From assembly GCA_024642665.1 (NCBI GenBank), contig JAHEAR010000006.1:107559-150121 (forward strand): 42,563 bases of DNA. Reading direction: 5' to 3'. Positions 8,213 to 16,459 of the stretch are shown here, piece after piece. The position numbers were made by a program, and so were the translations under genes. Below the pieces are notes generated by a model, which was not told where the DNA came from, did not search any database, and saw nothing but the letters and a program-made list of their open reading frames with translations. The stretch comes from Bacteroidota bacterium (GTDB taxonomy: Bacteria; Bacteroidota; Bacteroidia; Chitinophagales; Saprospiraceae). The first letter of the stretch is position 1, and each line of letters starts with the position of its first letter.

Positions 8213-10036
8213 ATGAAGACCTATTTCAGACTATTATCCTATGCTAAACCAATTGAGAAATATGCTATTCCCTATATCTTATTTACTATTCTGGCAGTCT
8301 TCTTCAGCACGTTAAACATCGCCTTACTTGCTCCTTTACTCAACATTTTATTTGTTCAGCAAGAATCCGTTTCCCTCCCCCCTAAACCAGATCATTTTTT
8401 AGACCTGTTCAATGCCTTTAACTATTACTCCGTGATGGCCACCAATCAATACGGTACTTTCGTCACCTTGCAATTGGTTTGTCTCGTAATTGTAATCTCA
8501 GTTATTTTGGCAAATGCCTTCAGATATCTCGCGGAAAGAACGATGGAAAATCTTCGGATACACACCCTGACGAATCTAAGAAAAGCAGTATTTGACAATG
8601 TGATGAACCTGCATATTGAATATTTCAATTCTCAACGAAAAGGGCATATTATTTCAAAAATTGCCTCCGATGTTCAAGTGGTTCAATTTTCAGTGACGGG
8701 TACATTGCAAGTTATCTTTAAAGAGCCACTGACCTTAATCGCCTACCTTGTCATGCTATTTATTTTATCCTATAAGCTCACCCTGGTTTCGATGCTTATC
8801 ATTCCTGTATCAGCTTTTATCATTTCCAAAATTGTCAAACAACTTAGAAAACAGGCTGCTGCATCCCATGAATCCTATGGTACAATGATCAGTTATTTTG
8901 ATGAGGCTTTAAATGGAATAAGAATCATCAAAGCTTTTAACGCAAGTGATTTTATAAAACGCAGGCTGAATCAGGAAAACGCTCAATATTCCGGAATTCT
9001 ATCCGCCATGGCCAAAAGACAGCAACTTGCATCGCCGGTTTCTGAAACGCTTGGGATCATAATGGTGGCGGGTATTGTACTTTATGGTGGTTCTTTAGTT
9101 TTGTCGGGCGACAACGAATTGACCGGCGCTAATTTTATTGCTTATATCGCATTGATATCGCAAATCATGCGGCCAGCAAAAGCCATTTCAACTTCTTTTA
9201 CCAACATACATTCTGGCATTACAGCGGGTGAAAGAGTGCTATCGTTGATTGATGAAAAACCTGCGATTACAGACCATCCAGATGCGATTCCCATAACAGC
9301 TTTTCGCCATCAAATCCATTTTAGAAATGTATGTTTTCGATATAGTGATAAACTGGTGTTGAATGGTATTGATATAACGATTCCTAAAGGAAAATCTGTA
9401 GCGCTGGTGGGGCCATCGGGTGGTGGAAAATCGACCTTGATGGATTTGATCCCCAGATTTATTGAACCGACAACGGGCAGCATATGGATAGATGATCATC
9501 CAATTCAATCCCTGACGACGTCATCCTTACGATCATTAATGGGAATTGTAACACAGGAAACGATTCTATTCAATGACACCATTTTTAATAATATAGCTTT
9601 TGGAAAGCCAGATTGCACCCTGGAACAAGTAGAATTGGCAGCAAAAATCGCCAATGCGCATGAATTCATTTGTACTACTTCACATGGTTATCAAACCAAT
9701 ATTGGTGACAAGGGCGTTAAACTTTCAGGAGGTCAAAGGCAGCGTATTTGCATCGCTCGTGCAGTTCTCCATAATCCTCCAATTATGCTATTGGACGAAG
9801 CTACATCAGCATTGGACACTGAATCAGAACAATTGGTTCAACAGGCTCTTCTTAACTTAATGAAGCACAGGACATCATTAATAATTGCCCATCGTTTAAG
9901 TACGATTCAAAGTGCTGATTTAATTATTGTACTGGAGGAAGGTAGAATTGTTGAGCAGGGTACGCATACAGCCCTGATGTTACAGGATGGCTTATATAAA
10001 AGGCTGATTGAAATGCAATCATTTATTGTCACCTGA
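8213..10036 (+). CDS. MsbA-like ABC exporter (fused membrane and ATPase domains)
   Basis: A half-transporter of about 607 residues with an N-terminal six-helix membrane domain (roughly residues 15-320) and a C-terminal ATPase domain (about 345-600). ATPase motifs are complete: Walker A GPSGGGKST, signature LSGGQRQRICIARA, Walker B IMLLDEATSALD, and the switch histidine in IIAHRLSTI. The family includes MsbA lipid A flippases and peptide, lipid or glycan exporters; location among glycosyltransferases favours a lipid-linked glycan or lipid A. It acts as a homodimer in the inner membrane. I chose the ATG at 8213; an upstream TTG at 8195 would add six residues but is less likely. The leader carries a stem at 8118-8141. 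Confidence 0.92.
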   Translation: MKTYFRLLSYAKPIEKYAIPYILFTILAVFFSTLNIALLAPLLNILFVQQESVSLPPKPDHFLDLFNAFNYYSVMATNQYGTFVTLQLVCLVIVISVILANAFRYLAERTMENLRIHTLTNLRKAVFDNVMNLHIEYFNSQRKGHIISKIASDVQVVQFSVTGTLQVIFKEPLTLIAYLVMLFILSYKLTLVSMLIIPVSAFIISKIVKQLRKQAAASHESYGTMISYFDEALNGIRIIKAFNASDFIKRRLNQENAQYSGILSAMAKRQQLASPVSETLGIIMVAGIVLYGGSLVLSGDNELTGANFIAYIALISQIMRPAKAISTSFTNIHSGITAGERVLSLIDEKPAITDHPDAIPITAFRHQIHFRNVCFRYSDKLVLNGIDITIPKGKSVALVGPSGGGKSTLMDLIPRFIEPTTGSIWIDDHPIQSLTTSSLRSLMGIVTQETILFNDTIFNNIAFGKPDCTLEQVELAAKIANAHEFICTTSHGYQTNIGDKGVKLSGGQRQRICIARAVLHNPPIMLLDEATSALDTESEQLVQQALLNLMKHRTSLIIAHRLSTIQSADLIIVLEEGRIVEQGTHTALMLQDGLYKRLIEMQSFIVT

Positions 10037-10264
10037 TTAAAATAATGCACCGGGACAACAAGGTATAGGGAGCTATTATTAAGGCAGGCAACAGACTTGT
10101 TGTGAATCTGCGTTAAGGTCTAACCAATCCTGCACTTTTGTTCCCATCACAGGCTTGGCATGCTTTTCCATGATATTATGTTTTGAAATAAATAATTCTC
10201 TCATTTAGCTATATTTTACATCATATCGATATCGTATATTGCGGTCTTAGATCATCTTGAAAGA

Positions 10265-11077
10265 ATGACCTCAGGATTTACAACTGCCTTGCTCATCAGC
10301 ACTTATAATTGGCCACAGGCATTAAAGCTTGTTCTGGATAGTATATTGCATCAGACGATCCTCCCCGATGAAATCCTAATTGCGGATGACGGGTCAGATG
10401 AATTGACAAAACAACTTATCGATAGTTACCGCCAGAAACTGACGATCCCGATCAAGCATTTTTGGCACGAGCACCGCGGATTCAGAAAGACAATTATTGT
10501 TAACCGGGCCGTAGCCGGCACAGCTTGCGATTATATTATTGAAATAGACGGGGACATCATTTTGCACAAACGTTTTATTGAAGATCATATACATGTAGCT
10601 GAACCGGGCTATTACATCCGTGGAAGCAGATTGTCCATCCAGGAAAAAGCGAGTTCCCGGGCATTACATAGTGGCGTGCTGTCCTCCGTTTCACCTTTCT
10701 CACGAGGTGTAAGTAACCGGTTCAATGGTTTACGCATTCCTTTCCTTTCACATTTCCTTATTAAAAAAAGTTCTCGATCACGGAACTTCCGGGGTTGTAA
10801 TTGTGCTTTCTGGCGCACGGATTTCATTCATGTGAATGGATATAATAGTGAAATGCATGGATGGGGTCATGAAGACATTGAACTCGCTGCTCGTTTTATT
10901 AATGCCGGGATTCTTCAAAAAAAAGTTAAGCTTTTAGCCGTCTGCTATCATATCTATCATGAAACCCTGGACAAGAAGCACGAAACGACCAATTTTACTA
11001 TTTACACTGCAACATTGGTTCAGGGGATCCGACGATGTACCATGGGCTACAGTAATAATACCGAACAATTTAATTAG
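10265..11077 (+). CDS. Family 2 glycosyltransferase
   Basis: A 270-residue GT-A-fold glycosyltransferase. The N-terminus shows the GT2 pattern (ALLISTYNWPQALKLVLDSI, then PDEILIADDGS) that binds the nucleotide, and a DxD motif occurs in IIEIDGDIILH near residue 95. The C-terminal half carries the acceptor motif GWGHEDIELAARF, as in the galactosyltransferase-like C-terminal domain found with many GT2 enzymes. No membrane segment, so a cytosolic or membrane-associated enzyme adding a sugar to an envelope glycan. It lies between the ABC exporter and another glycosyltransferase on the same strand, with gaps of 228 and 90 bases; the gaps mean that one transcript is likely but not certain. The donor sugar cannot be told. 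Confidence 0.92.
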   Translation: MTSGFTTALLISTYNWPQALKLVLDSILHQTILPDEILIADDGSDELTKQLIDSYRQKLTIPIKHFWHEHRGFRKTIIVNRAVAGTACDYIIEIDGDIILHKRFIEDHIHVAEPGYYIRGSRLSIQEKASSRALHSGVLSSVSPFSRGVSNRFNGLRIPFLSHFLIKKSSRSRNFRGCNCAFWRTDFIHVNGYNSEMHGWGHEDIELAARFINAGILQKKVKLLAVCYHIYHETLDKKHETTNFTIYTATLVQGIRRCTMGYSNNTEQFN

Positions 11078-11167
11078 CGTTTATATTATTAATTTGCAAG
11101 CATCACCCCTGATATAGGTTTCGGTTTTTGCAAAACCACCCATGCTGTAAAAATTGAATCACTTCTG

Positions 11168-12352
11168 ATGCGCATTCTGTATTTCTTTAGATTAAATCCA
11201 GCCACCAAGAGCAGCGGGAGTCAATGGAAAGCCTATACGCTGTTACAATATTTCAAAGACAGGAAAATAAAAGTCGATTTTATAAGCGATTATACCTGGG
11301 GGCAATGGGACGACAAAGCTATAACCCATTTTAAGCAAAAGGAGCTCGCCGAAAATCTTTGGTTTATTAAAAAGAAGCCCGAAAAAAAGAACTTGCTAGT
11401 TTACTTATTTAGTTATAAAATACCCCATTTTATTTACAAAATAACACATCCCTATGGGAGACATTCGTTTCCAAATCATGCTACTCTTCGGGTCAGACGT
11501 CAGTTTTTCAATATTTTAAAAAAAAGGCCATACGACTATATCATTATAAGTTATGCGTATTGGGCCCACTTGCTCAAAGACAACCCACATATCGGAAACG
11601 CAAAAACTATTATCGATACGCACGACATGCTTTCAGCACAGCATCAGCATGACAAACGTATACACATCGGCCATGCTTTAGCGGATGAACTAAAGAGACT
11701 GGATATGTTTGATCAGGTTTGGGCCATATCCTATGAGGAAGCATATTTCTTCAGTCAATTCTTAAAAAATAAAGTAAAGTATATCCCCTTAATGATAGAG
11801 AAACCACATGAAAATGAAATTCCGGCAGCACAAAGGAGATATGATGTGACTTATGTAGCTACAGACAACCCGCATAATCGAACGGCTTCAAAATGGTTTT
11901 TTGACCATGTATACCCCTTATTACCCCTTTCCATAAAAATCCGGATAGTGGGTAGTATAGGATCCTGTATTCCTGAAAATCTACCCAATGTTACCTGTGT
12001 GGATTATGTAGAAGATCTGCATCTTGTTTATAAACAAACTAAGATTGCTATATGTCCAATGCTAACAGGTACAGGTATCAAAGTGAAAATAGTGGAAGCA
12101 CTGGCCTATGGCATTCCTGTGGTATGCAATGAACGCGGCCTCGATGGACTTCCGGCCAAATCGAACAATGGATGTCTGGTGACAAATAATGCGGCCACAT
12201 TTGCCAATTATATGGAACAGCTGTTAGAGGATGAGCCACTCTATCACCAATTAAGTAATGAAGGAATAATGCTTGTCCGTGAAAATTTTACTAAGGAAAA
12301 CATGTATTTGAAATTAGATGAAGCTTTTTCATACCATACGAATCAGGCATAA
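11168..12352 (+). CDS. Group 1 (GT-B) glycosyltransferase
   Basis: A 394-residue GT-B enzyme. The N-terminal domain begins MRILYFFRLNPATKSSGSQ, with a typical early glycine/serine loop; the C-terminal domain contains the donor-binding stretch MLTGTGIKVKIVEALAYG followed by IPVVCNERGLDGL. The usual E-x7-E motif of GT4 is replaced by K-x3-E spacing as in Glyco_trans_1_4-type proteins. No signal peptide or membrane helix, so probably peripheral on the inner membrane. It probably adds a sugar to the same glycan as its neighbour. Upstream, TTTG-N18-TAGGTTTC (about 11091-11120) loosely resembles a Bacteroidota promoter. It converges on the minus-strand operon ending at 12373, with only 20 bases between and no terminator visible. 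Confidence 0.88.
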   Translation: MRILYFFRLNPATKSSGSQWKAYTLLQYFKDRKIKVDFISDYTWGQWDDKAITHFKQKELAENLWFIKKKPEKKNLLVYLFSYKIPHFIYKITHPYGRHSFPNHATLRVRRQFFNILKKRPYDYIIISYAYWAHLLKDNPHIGNAKTIIDTHDMLSAQHQHDKRIHIGHALADELKRLDMFDQVWAISYEEAYFFSQFLKNKVKYIPLMIEKPHENEIPAAQRRYDVTYVATDNPHNRTASKWFFDHVYPLLPLSIKIRIVGSIGSCIPENLPNVTCVDYVEDLHLVYKQTKIAICPMLTGTGIKVKIVEALAYGIPVVCNERGLDGLPAKSNNGCLVTNNAATFANYMEQLLEDEPLYHQLSNEGIMLVRENFTKENMYLKLDEAFSYHTNQA

Positions 12353-12372
12353 TCGATTCATGGGGCGTGAGG

Positions 12373-13221
12373 CTATTTTTTAAAAAGACGATATAAAACT
12401 GAATTACGCTCATCTTTATCCATGGCAAGATCAAGATTCCAGTTACTCTGCATGATAATCCCCATATAATTAATCTTTAGCCGCTCTATATCAAAGTTGG
12501 CTTTCTCCATTTCAAACTGTTCCTTGTAATGGTATACTTTAAAAAACCCTTCCACCGGCAAAATATCAATCAACCTTGTTTTCAATAAATACTCACCATA
12601 GATAGCAGCTTCATGCGGGAGAGAAGACAACTCCATTTTCTTATAGAAATTTTCAAAGTTAAGTCCCTGCTCCTCCAGATATACGTCCATAAAATGACGC
12701 CAGACTTTTGCGGACCATAAATGTGGATTTGGTCCATAATCCCAGTTTTTTCCTTTCGTACCGAATTGCATACGAATTGATTTCAGGGCATTGATATGGA
12801 AAATTGAAGCCGAATCCTTCCCTATCAATTCCAATGTATCCAAAAATGATTTATGCTCATGCATCACGGTGTAGGGTGTGTGATCATCATACAAAAAATC
12901 AGTATAGCCAAAAGGGCGAATAAATACAGCATCAGAATCCACGCACAAGTAACTCTCACAAACTTCAAGCCTGTAAAAATGAGGCTTAACAATGGCTTGC
13001 AAGCGCCAACCATCTTTCATTTTAGTTCTTACAATATCACTATCACGTATAAGCGTAAATGTGCCGGACAGATTCTTCTTAAAAAATTTAAAATCAGAAT
13101 CGTTCACAGAAATATAGACCGGTATTTGATCTACATTAAATAGCTCAATAGAATGCAAGAGGTTTTGCACTCGCCTGAAATCGGGTTTGTACGTTTTAAT
13201 AAATAAAACCAATTTATTCAT
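12373..13221 (-). CDS. DUF6492-like glycosyltransferase family protein
   Basis: The start is taken at the ATG at 13221 (MNKLVLFIKTYKPDFRRV), giving 282 residues; the open frame extends 27 codons upstream but only through the end of the preceding gene. The opening beta-strand, the stretch GWRLQAIVKPHFYRL and the DxD motif in SYLCVDSDAVFIRPF match GT-A-like proteins annotated as DUF6492, thought to be glycosyltransferases. The C-terminal part has SSLPHEAAIYGEYLL. It overlaps the upstream GT4 gene by 8 bases, so translation is probably coupled. Likely a cytosolic enzyme of the same glycan pathway; substrate is unknown. Confidence 0.82.
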   Translation of the reverse strand: MNKLVLFIKTYKPDFRRVQNLLHSIELFNVDQIPVYISVNDSDFKFFKKNLSGTFTLIRDSDIVRTKMKDGWRLQAIVKPHFYRLEVCESYLCVDSDAVFIRPFGYTDFLYDDHTPYTVMHEHKSFLDTLELIGKDSASIFHINALKSIRMQFGTKGKNWDYGPNPHLWSAKVWRHFMDVYLEEQGLNFENFYKKMELSSLPHEAAIYGEYLLKTRLIDILPVEGFFKVYHYKEQFEMEKANFDIERLKINYMGIIMQSNWNLDLAMDKDERNSVLYRLFKK

Positions 13222-14323
13222 TTTCTTCTCTCTTTTGTTTTCCCGGAAGAAAAAACTTGTCCAGTCTTTTTCGATAGGATGAAATGCCAAATTCCTCAGC
13301 AATCATGTCATGTAATTCAGTTTTGTCAATCAATTGAAACTCGTTAATAATGTTATTGAACGTTGTTAATATTTTCCCATCTTGAAAAGGGGGCAAGACA
13401 TGCACTCCGGGAAATTTACGATTAGCTAATTCAGGAATGATTCCAACCGGTGAAGCAATGACAGGAACGCCGGCAGCCAGCGCTTCAATAGTCACCATCC
13501 CAAAGCTTTCATATAACGATGGAAACAGGACAATATCAGCCTCCCCATAGGCTTCAGCATTAATGTTTTCAAGCTGTAAACCAATTTTGATCCTTGTATT
13601 TTTGAAACCCACAAACAACTCTGTATTGTACTGGTTGTTGCATGCTATCAAAAAGCGCCATTCCGACTCCTGCTCAATTATTTTTGCAAGACGGCATATG
13701 GCATCAAGGCCTTTCCCCGGCTCCAGGCGACCAACGTATAATACTGTTCTGAATGATTTGCTTGTCTTCGGTAATGGAAAGAAGAAATTAGTATCGACTC
13801 TGTTACTCACAATAAAAATATTGTCCCCCCTCATTTTGTATATCTTTATTAAATCCTGCTTCACCTGGTCGGTTACCGTTATAATATGTCTGGCTATTGT
13901 AAGTCCACGTAATTGTAATTTTGCCATGCGGCTAAGTTTATTGCGCGGTCTACCATAGGCTATTTCCATGGCATGATAACAACCCTGACAAACTACGATA
14001 TCAACCGGATAAAAGGGTGTGGATTCTCCGTTAGATATAACAATTTGACTTCTTCGCTTCCTGGCCCATAAATATAAAGAAGCAATTCTTGCCAAATAAA
14101 TGGACTTTCGTTTTTTGAAATGGCTATATCCGGCCATTCTATTGTAAAGTTGTCCAACTATAGTTTGCATCAATACATGCTCATCAATAATTTCTGTACG
14201 AATTCCACGGCTTATTAGATATTCTTCGAGATACTGCACCATACGCTCTGCCCCTCCGGCATTAGACTTGCCATTAAAAAATACAAGCAAAGCTTTTTTA
14301 TGTTTTACCTTATTCAAAATCAT
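13214..14323 (-). CDS. Family 4 glycosyltransferase
   Basis: A 369-residue GT-B glycosyltransferase. The N-terminus has the glycine-rich acceptor loop NGKSNAGGAERMVQYLEEYL, and the C-terminal domain has VLYVGRLEPGKGLDAICRLA and the retaining GT4 catalytic motif E-x7-E in YESFGMVTIEALAAGVPVIAS. No signal peptide. It is the middle gene of a minus-strand operon: 27 bases after the SatD-like gene and overlapping the DUF6492-like gene by 8 bases. It probably extends a lipooligosaccharide, O-antigen or exopolysaccharide chain. The donor and linkage cannot be predicted. Confidence 0.93.
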   Translation of the reverse strand: MILNKVKHKKALLVFFNGKSNAGGAERMVQYLEEYLISRGIRTEIIDEHVLMQTIVGQLYNRMAGYSHFKKRKSIYLARIASLYLWARKRRSQIVISNGESTPFYPVDIVVCQGCYHAMEIAYGRPRNKLSRMAKLQLRGLTIARHIITVTDQVKQDLIKIYKMRGDNIFIVSNRVDTNFFFPLPKTSKSFRTVLYVGRLEPGKGLDAICRLAKIIEQESEWRFLIACNNQYNTELFVGFKNTRIKIGLQLENINAEAYGEADIVLFPSLYESFGMVTIEALAAGVPVIASPVGIIPELANRKFPGVHVLPPFQDGKILTTFNNIINEFQLIDKTELHDMIAEEFGISSYRKRLDKFFLPGKQKREENE

Positions 14324-14350
14324 ATTTTACGGAAATGAGTCTCCAAAAAT

Positions 14351-14986
14351 TCAGGATGTATACCTGCCAATTTCAATTTGTGATTTTATTTTTTCTCTAA
14401 TTTGAATTTCAAAATTTTTTAATTCACTCAAATGTGCCCTTTTCAACCCCTGACTAACGCCTGCCTGTTGTATCTCGAGGAGACTTGCAATTTCCAGTTG
14501 TGACTTTTTCGGATGTTGCAAAACTTCGCTTACCAATTGAGCCGTTTTGGGCTTCCAAAGATCCATGATTACCAGAGACATTTTCAAATACGTATTGATC
14601 TCCTCATCCCACTCCTTCCATGGACTCCGAAGGGAGAGGAATTGTTTCCGTGCCTTTAAGTTATCCAGGAGTTCATCCGAATATGTAAAGGCAGAACCAT
14701 TGGATTCGATGATTCGTACCGCAGAAAAGCTTTTTTCACCCAATCCTAATGCTAACCTTACATCCAGGGATTTATAGCTTCGGACAATAGCTTTGATCTT
14801 CATTGCCATCATAACAATCTCTTCAGGTTGCGTCAACTCGATCTGAAATCTATTTTCACGATAAAAATCCCAATATTGGGGCCTCCTGGTCACAGATTCA
14901 AATAAAGCTTCGAGATCTGCTAACCCCTGGCCCGCAACTTTCAATTTCCCGGTGCTAATTATTATACCTGAAATCACTCCTATCAT
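14351..14986 (-). CDS. SatD-like regulatory protein with C-terminal HTH
   Basis: A 211-residue protein resembling the SatD family of Bacteroidota and Firmicutes. Seen: N-terminal MIGVISGIIISTGKL, a middle stretch LDVRLALGLGEKSFSAVRI followed by ESNGSAFTYSDELLDNLK, and a C-terminal helix-turn-helix-like segment SQLEIASLLEIQQAGVSQGL. From memory, family members usually read G-D-I near the start; here the aspartate is replaced (SGIII), which may affect a nucleotide or metal site. It heads the glycosyltransferase operon (27 bases before the GT4 gene), so it may control glycan synthesis. The upstream 15000-15065 stretch is extremely AT-rich; TATATTTA near 14990 resembles a -7 element. Exact function unknown. 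Confidence 0.7.
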   Translation of the reverse strand: MIGVISGIIISTGKLKVAGQGLADLEALFESVTRRPQYWDFYRENRFQIELTQPEEIVMMAMKIKAIVRSYKSLDVRLALGLGEKSFSAVRIIESNGSAFTYSDELLDNLKARKQFLSLRSPWKEWDEEINTYLKMSLVIMDLWKPKTAQLVSEVLQHPKKSQLEIASLLEIQQAGVSQGLKRAHLSELKNFEIQIREKIKSQIEIGRYTS

Positions 14987-15097
14987 GGAATAAATATAAT
15001 TATTTTGTATTATATATACATTAATTATCTTTTTAAGATATATAATTAATATATACTATATACAAAGCGCAGAAATCATTTTTTCATCATCTGAATT

Positions 15098-15119
15098 AAT
15101 ACGAACAATCGTTCGTATT
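15098..15119. promoter_or_regulatory. Palindromic operator in front of paaE (probable TetR site)
   Basis: AATACGAAC at 15098-15106 is the exact reverse complement of GTTCGTATT at 15111-15119, with the spacer AATC. It ends 15 bases before the paaE ATG and overlaps the promoter spacer. The TetR-family gene two positions downstream in the same locus is the obvious candidate to bind it, with a (phenylacetyl-)CoA thioester as inducer by analogy with PaaR; that link is inference. Confidence 0.7.
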
Positions 15120-15122
15120 TCT

Positions 15123-15130
15123 TATTTTTG
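15123..15130 (+). promoter_or_regulatory. -7 element of the paaE promoter
   Basis: TATTTTTG fits the Bacteroidota -7 consensus TAnnTTTG exactly and ends only 4 bases before the paaE ATG, so the transcript would be leaderless or nearly so. The -33 region falls on the palindrome at 15098-15119, where a bound repressor would block RNA polymerase. No clear TTTG is present at -33. Confidence 0.5.
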
Positions 15131-15134
15131 CCCC

Positions 15135-16214
15135 ATGAGTCGTTATTATCCCCTACGCGTAGCGCGCGTTCAACAAGAAACTTCTGATTGTGTATCCGTC
15201 TGGCTGGATGTGCCGGAGAATCTGAAAGAACAATTTGCCTTTACCTCCGGTCAATATCTGAACTGCCGTGCTATCATTGATGGGGAGGAAGTAAGAAGGT
15301 CCTATTCGATATGCACAGTACCGTCATCTCAATATTTAGCAGTGGCGGCTAAGCGAGTTCCGGGCGGAAAAATGTCTACCTATCTCAATAAGGAGTTGAA
15401 AGCAGGTGATTCATTTGAAGTTATGCCCCCGGAAGGGAAATTTACCATACCTAAGGATACTCCCGATGATGCTACACTTTTATTCTTTGCTGCCGGCAGT
15501 GGCATTACCCCGGTTATATCTCTGATTCAACATTATCTCGAAACAACCCGTGAAGGCCAAATTCTCTTGTTTTATACCAATAGAACCAGTGACTCCATCA
15601 TCTTCCGAGATCAACTCGAAGCACTTAAAAATGAGTACATGATGCGGTTTACCCTGTATCATGTATTGACCAGAGAAGTCACCGGCACAGAACTATTTTC
15701 CGGGCGTATCAATGCAGAGAAGTGTGCTGTGTTTGCAAAACACTTTTTCGCTCCGAATGAAATAAACACTTGTTTTATCTGTGGTCCCGAACTCCACATC
15801 CAGGAAATTACAAATGCATTGAAAGGACTGGGTATGCGTGACGAGCAATTGAAGTTTGAATTGTTTGGCACCACAAATTCACATGTTCGCCCAGTGGAAG
15901 AAGAAAAAGTTGTTCTCGAAGGGGAAGATAAAATGTCAAGAGTGACGGTCCGAATTGATGGCCATGAAGCTGATTTACAAATCAACTATTTGGGAAATAA
16001 TGTGCTTGATACGGCGATTAATGCCGGAATGGATATTCCGTATTCCTGTAAAGGTGGTGTATGCAGTACGTGCAAGGCACAGGTGGTGGAAGGCGAAGTC
16101 TATATGGATGTGCACTACGGATTGGAACCGGATGAGATTGATGCCGGCGTTGTACTGACATGTCAGTCGCATCCGAGGTCGGAGCGATTGATTCTGGATT
16201 ACGATATTCTTTGA
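15135..16214 (+). CDS. paaE: Phenylacetyl-CoA epoxidase reductase subunit PaaE
   Basis: A 359-residue flavin/iron-sulfur reductase that passes electrons from NAD(P)H to the di-iron oxygenase PaaA. The N-terminal two thirds is a ferredoxin-NADP reductase-type module: flavin-binding RRSYSICTVPSS, nucleotide-binding LLFFAAGSGITPVISLI, and CFICGPELHIQEI. The C-terminal 90 residues form a plant-type 2Fe-2S ferredoxin domain with the cysteine pattern C-x4-C-x2-C in YSCKGGVCSTCKA (about 304-312) and the fourth cysteine in LTCQSHP near 342. Domain order FNR then ferredoxin is that of PaaE. It is separated from tetR-paaA-paaB by 245 bases of repeat DNA but shares the likely TetR control. Start ATG follows the operator and -7 element. 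Confidence 0.93.
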   Translation: MSRYYPLRVARVQQETSDCVSVWLDVPENLKEQFAFTSGQYLNCRAIIDGEEVRRSYSICTVPSSQYLAVAAKRVPGGKMSTYLNKELKAGDSFEVMPPEGKFTIPKDTPDDATLLFFAAGSGITPVISLIQHYLETTREGQILLFYTNRTSDSIIFRDQLEALKNEYMMRFTLYHVLTREVTGTELFSGRINAEKCAVFAKHFFAPNEINTCFICGPELHIQEITNALKGLGMRDEQLKFELFGTTNSHVRPVEEEKVVLEGEDKMSRVTVRIDGHEADLQINYLGNNVLDTAINAGMDIPYSCKGGVCSTCKAQVVEGEVYMDVHYGLEPDEIDAGVVLTCQSHPRSERLILDYDIL

Positions 16215-16222
16215 CAAGCGCA

Positions 16223-16320
16223 GGGCGCAGGGCATGGGGAGCAGGGCATAGGGCGTAGAGCGTAGAGCGTAGAGCGAATTATTAATTACGAATTACGAAA
16301 ATAGGGAGGTGAGTGGTAAA
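16223..16320 (+). repeat. Composite 7-base tandem array after paaE
   Basis: Fourteen consecutive 7-base units, beginning 8 bases after the paaE stop. Units 1-8 follow GRGCRTA (gggcgca, gggcata, gggcgta, gagcgta twice, gagcgaa and variants, one being gggagca), then, without loss of phase, TTATTAA, TTACGAA twice, AATAGGG, AGGTGAG and TGGTAAA. The change of unit sequence within a constant 7-base register is directly visible. Confidence 0.85.
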
Positions 16321-16365
16321 TAGCAGCAAAATAATCTTTATAACCTTTTAACCAAAGAGACATAA

Positions 16366-16381
16366 TCCCGATCCATCGGGA
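16366..16381. other. Short palindrome between paaE and tetR
   Basis: TCCCGAT (16366-16372) and ATCGGGA (16375-16381) are exact reverse complements separated by two bases. It sits in the repeat-filled gap before tetR. It may be a protein site or a relic of a repeat element; no T-run follows, so it is not a terminator. Confidence 0.4.
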
Positions 16382-16394
16382 GCGAGACATAAGA

Positions 16395-16443
16395 TTTAAC
16401 CTTCAACTTTAAACCTTACGCCCTTAACATTATACCCTTAAGC
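16395..16443 (+). repeat. Pyrimidine-rich degenerate 7-base array before tetR
   Basis: Seven units in exact 7-base register: tttaacc, ttcaact, ttaaacc, ttacgcc, cttaaca, ttatacc, cttaagc. The consensus is YTTAACC. It ends 16 bases before the tetR ATG. A related word series occurs near 40139-40236. Confidence 0.65.
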
Positions 16444-16459
16444 ACTTCATATACAAAAA

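Noticed and set aside
12373-13302. Longer version of the DUF6492-like protein starting at 13302
   Set aside because: The extra 27 codons are entirely within the coding end of the upstream GT4 gene, and the GT-A fold begins at MNKLVLFIK (13221).
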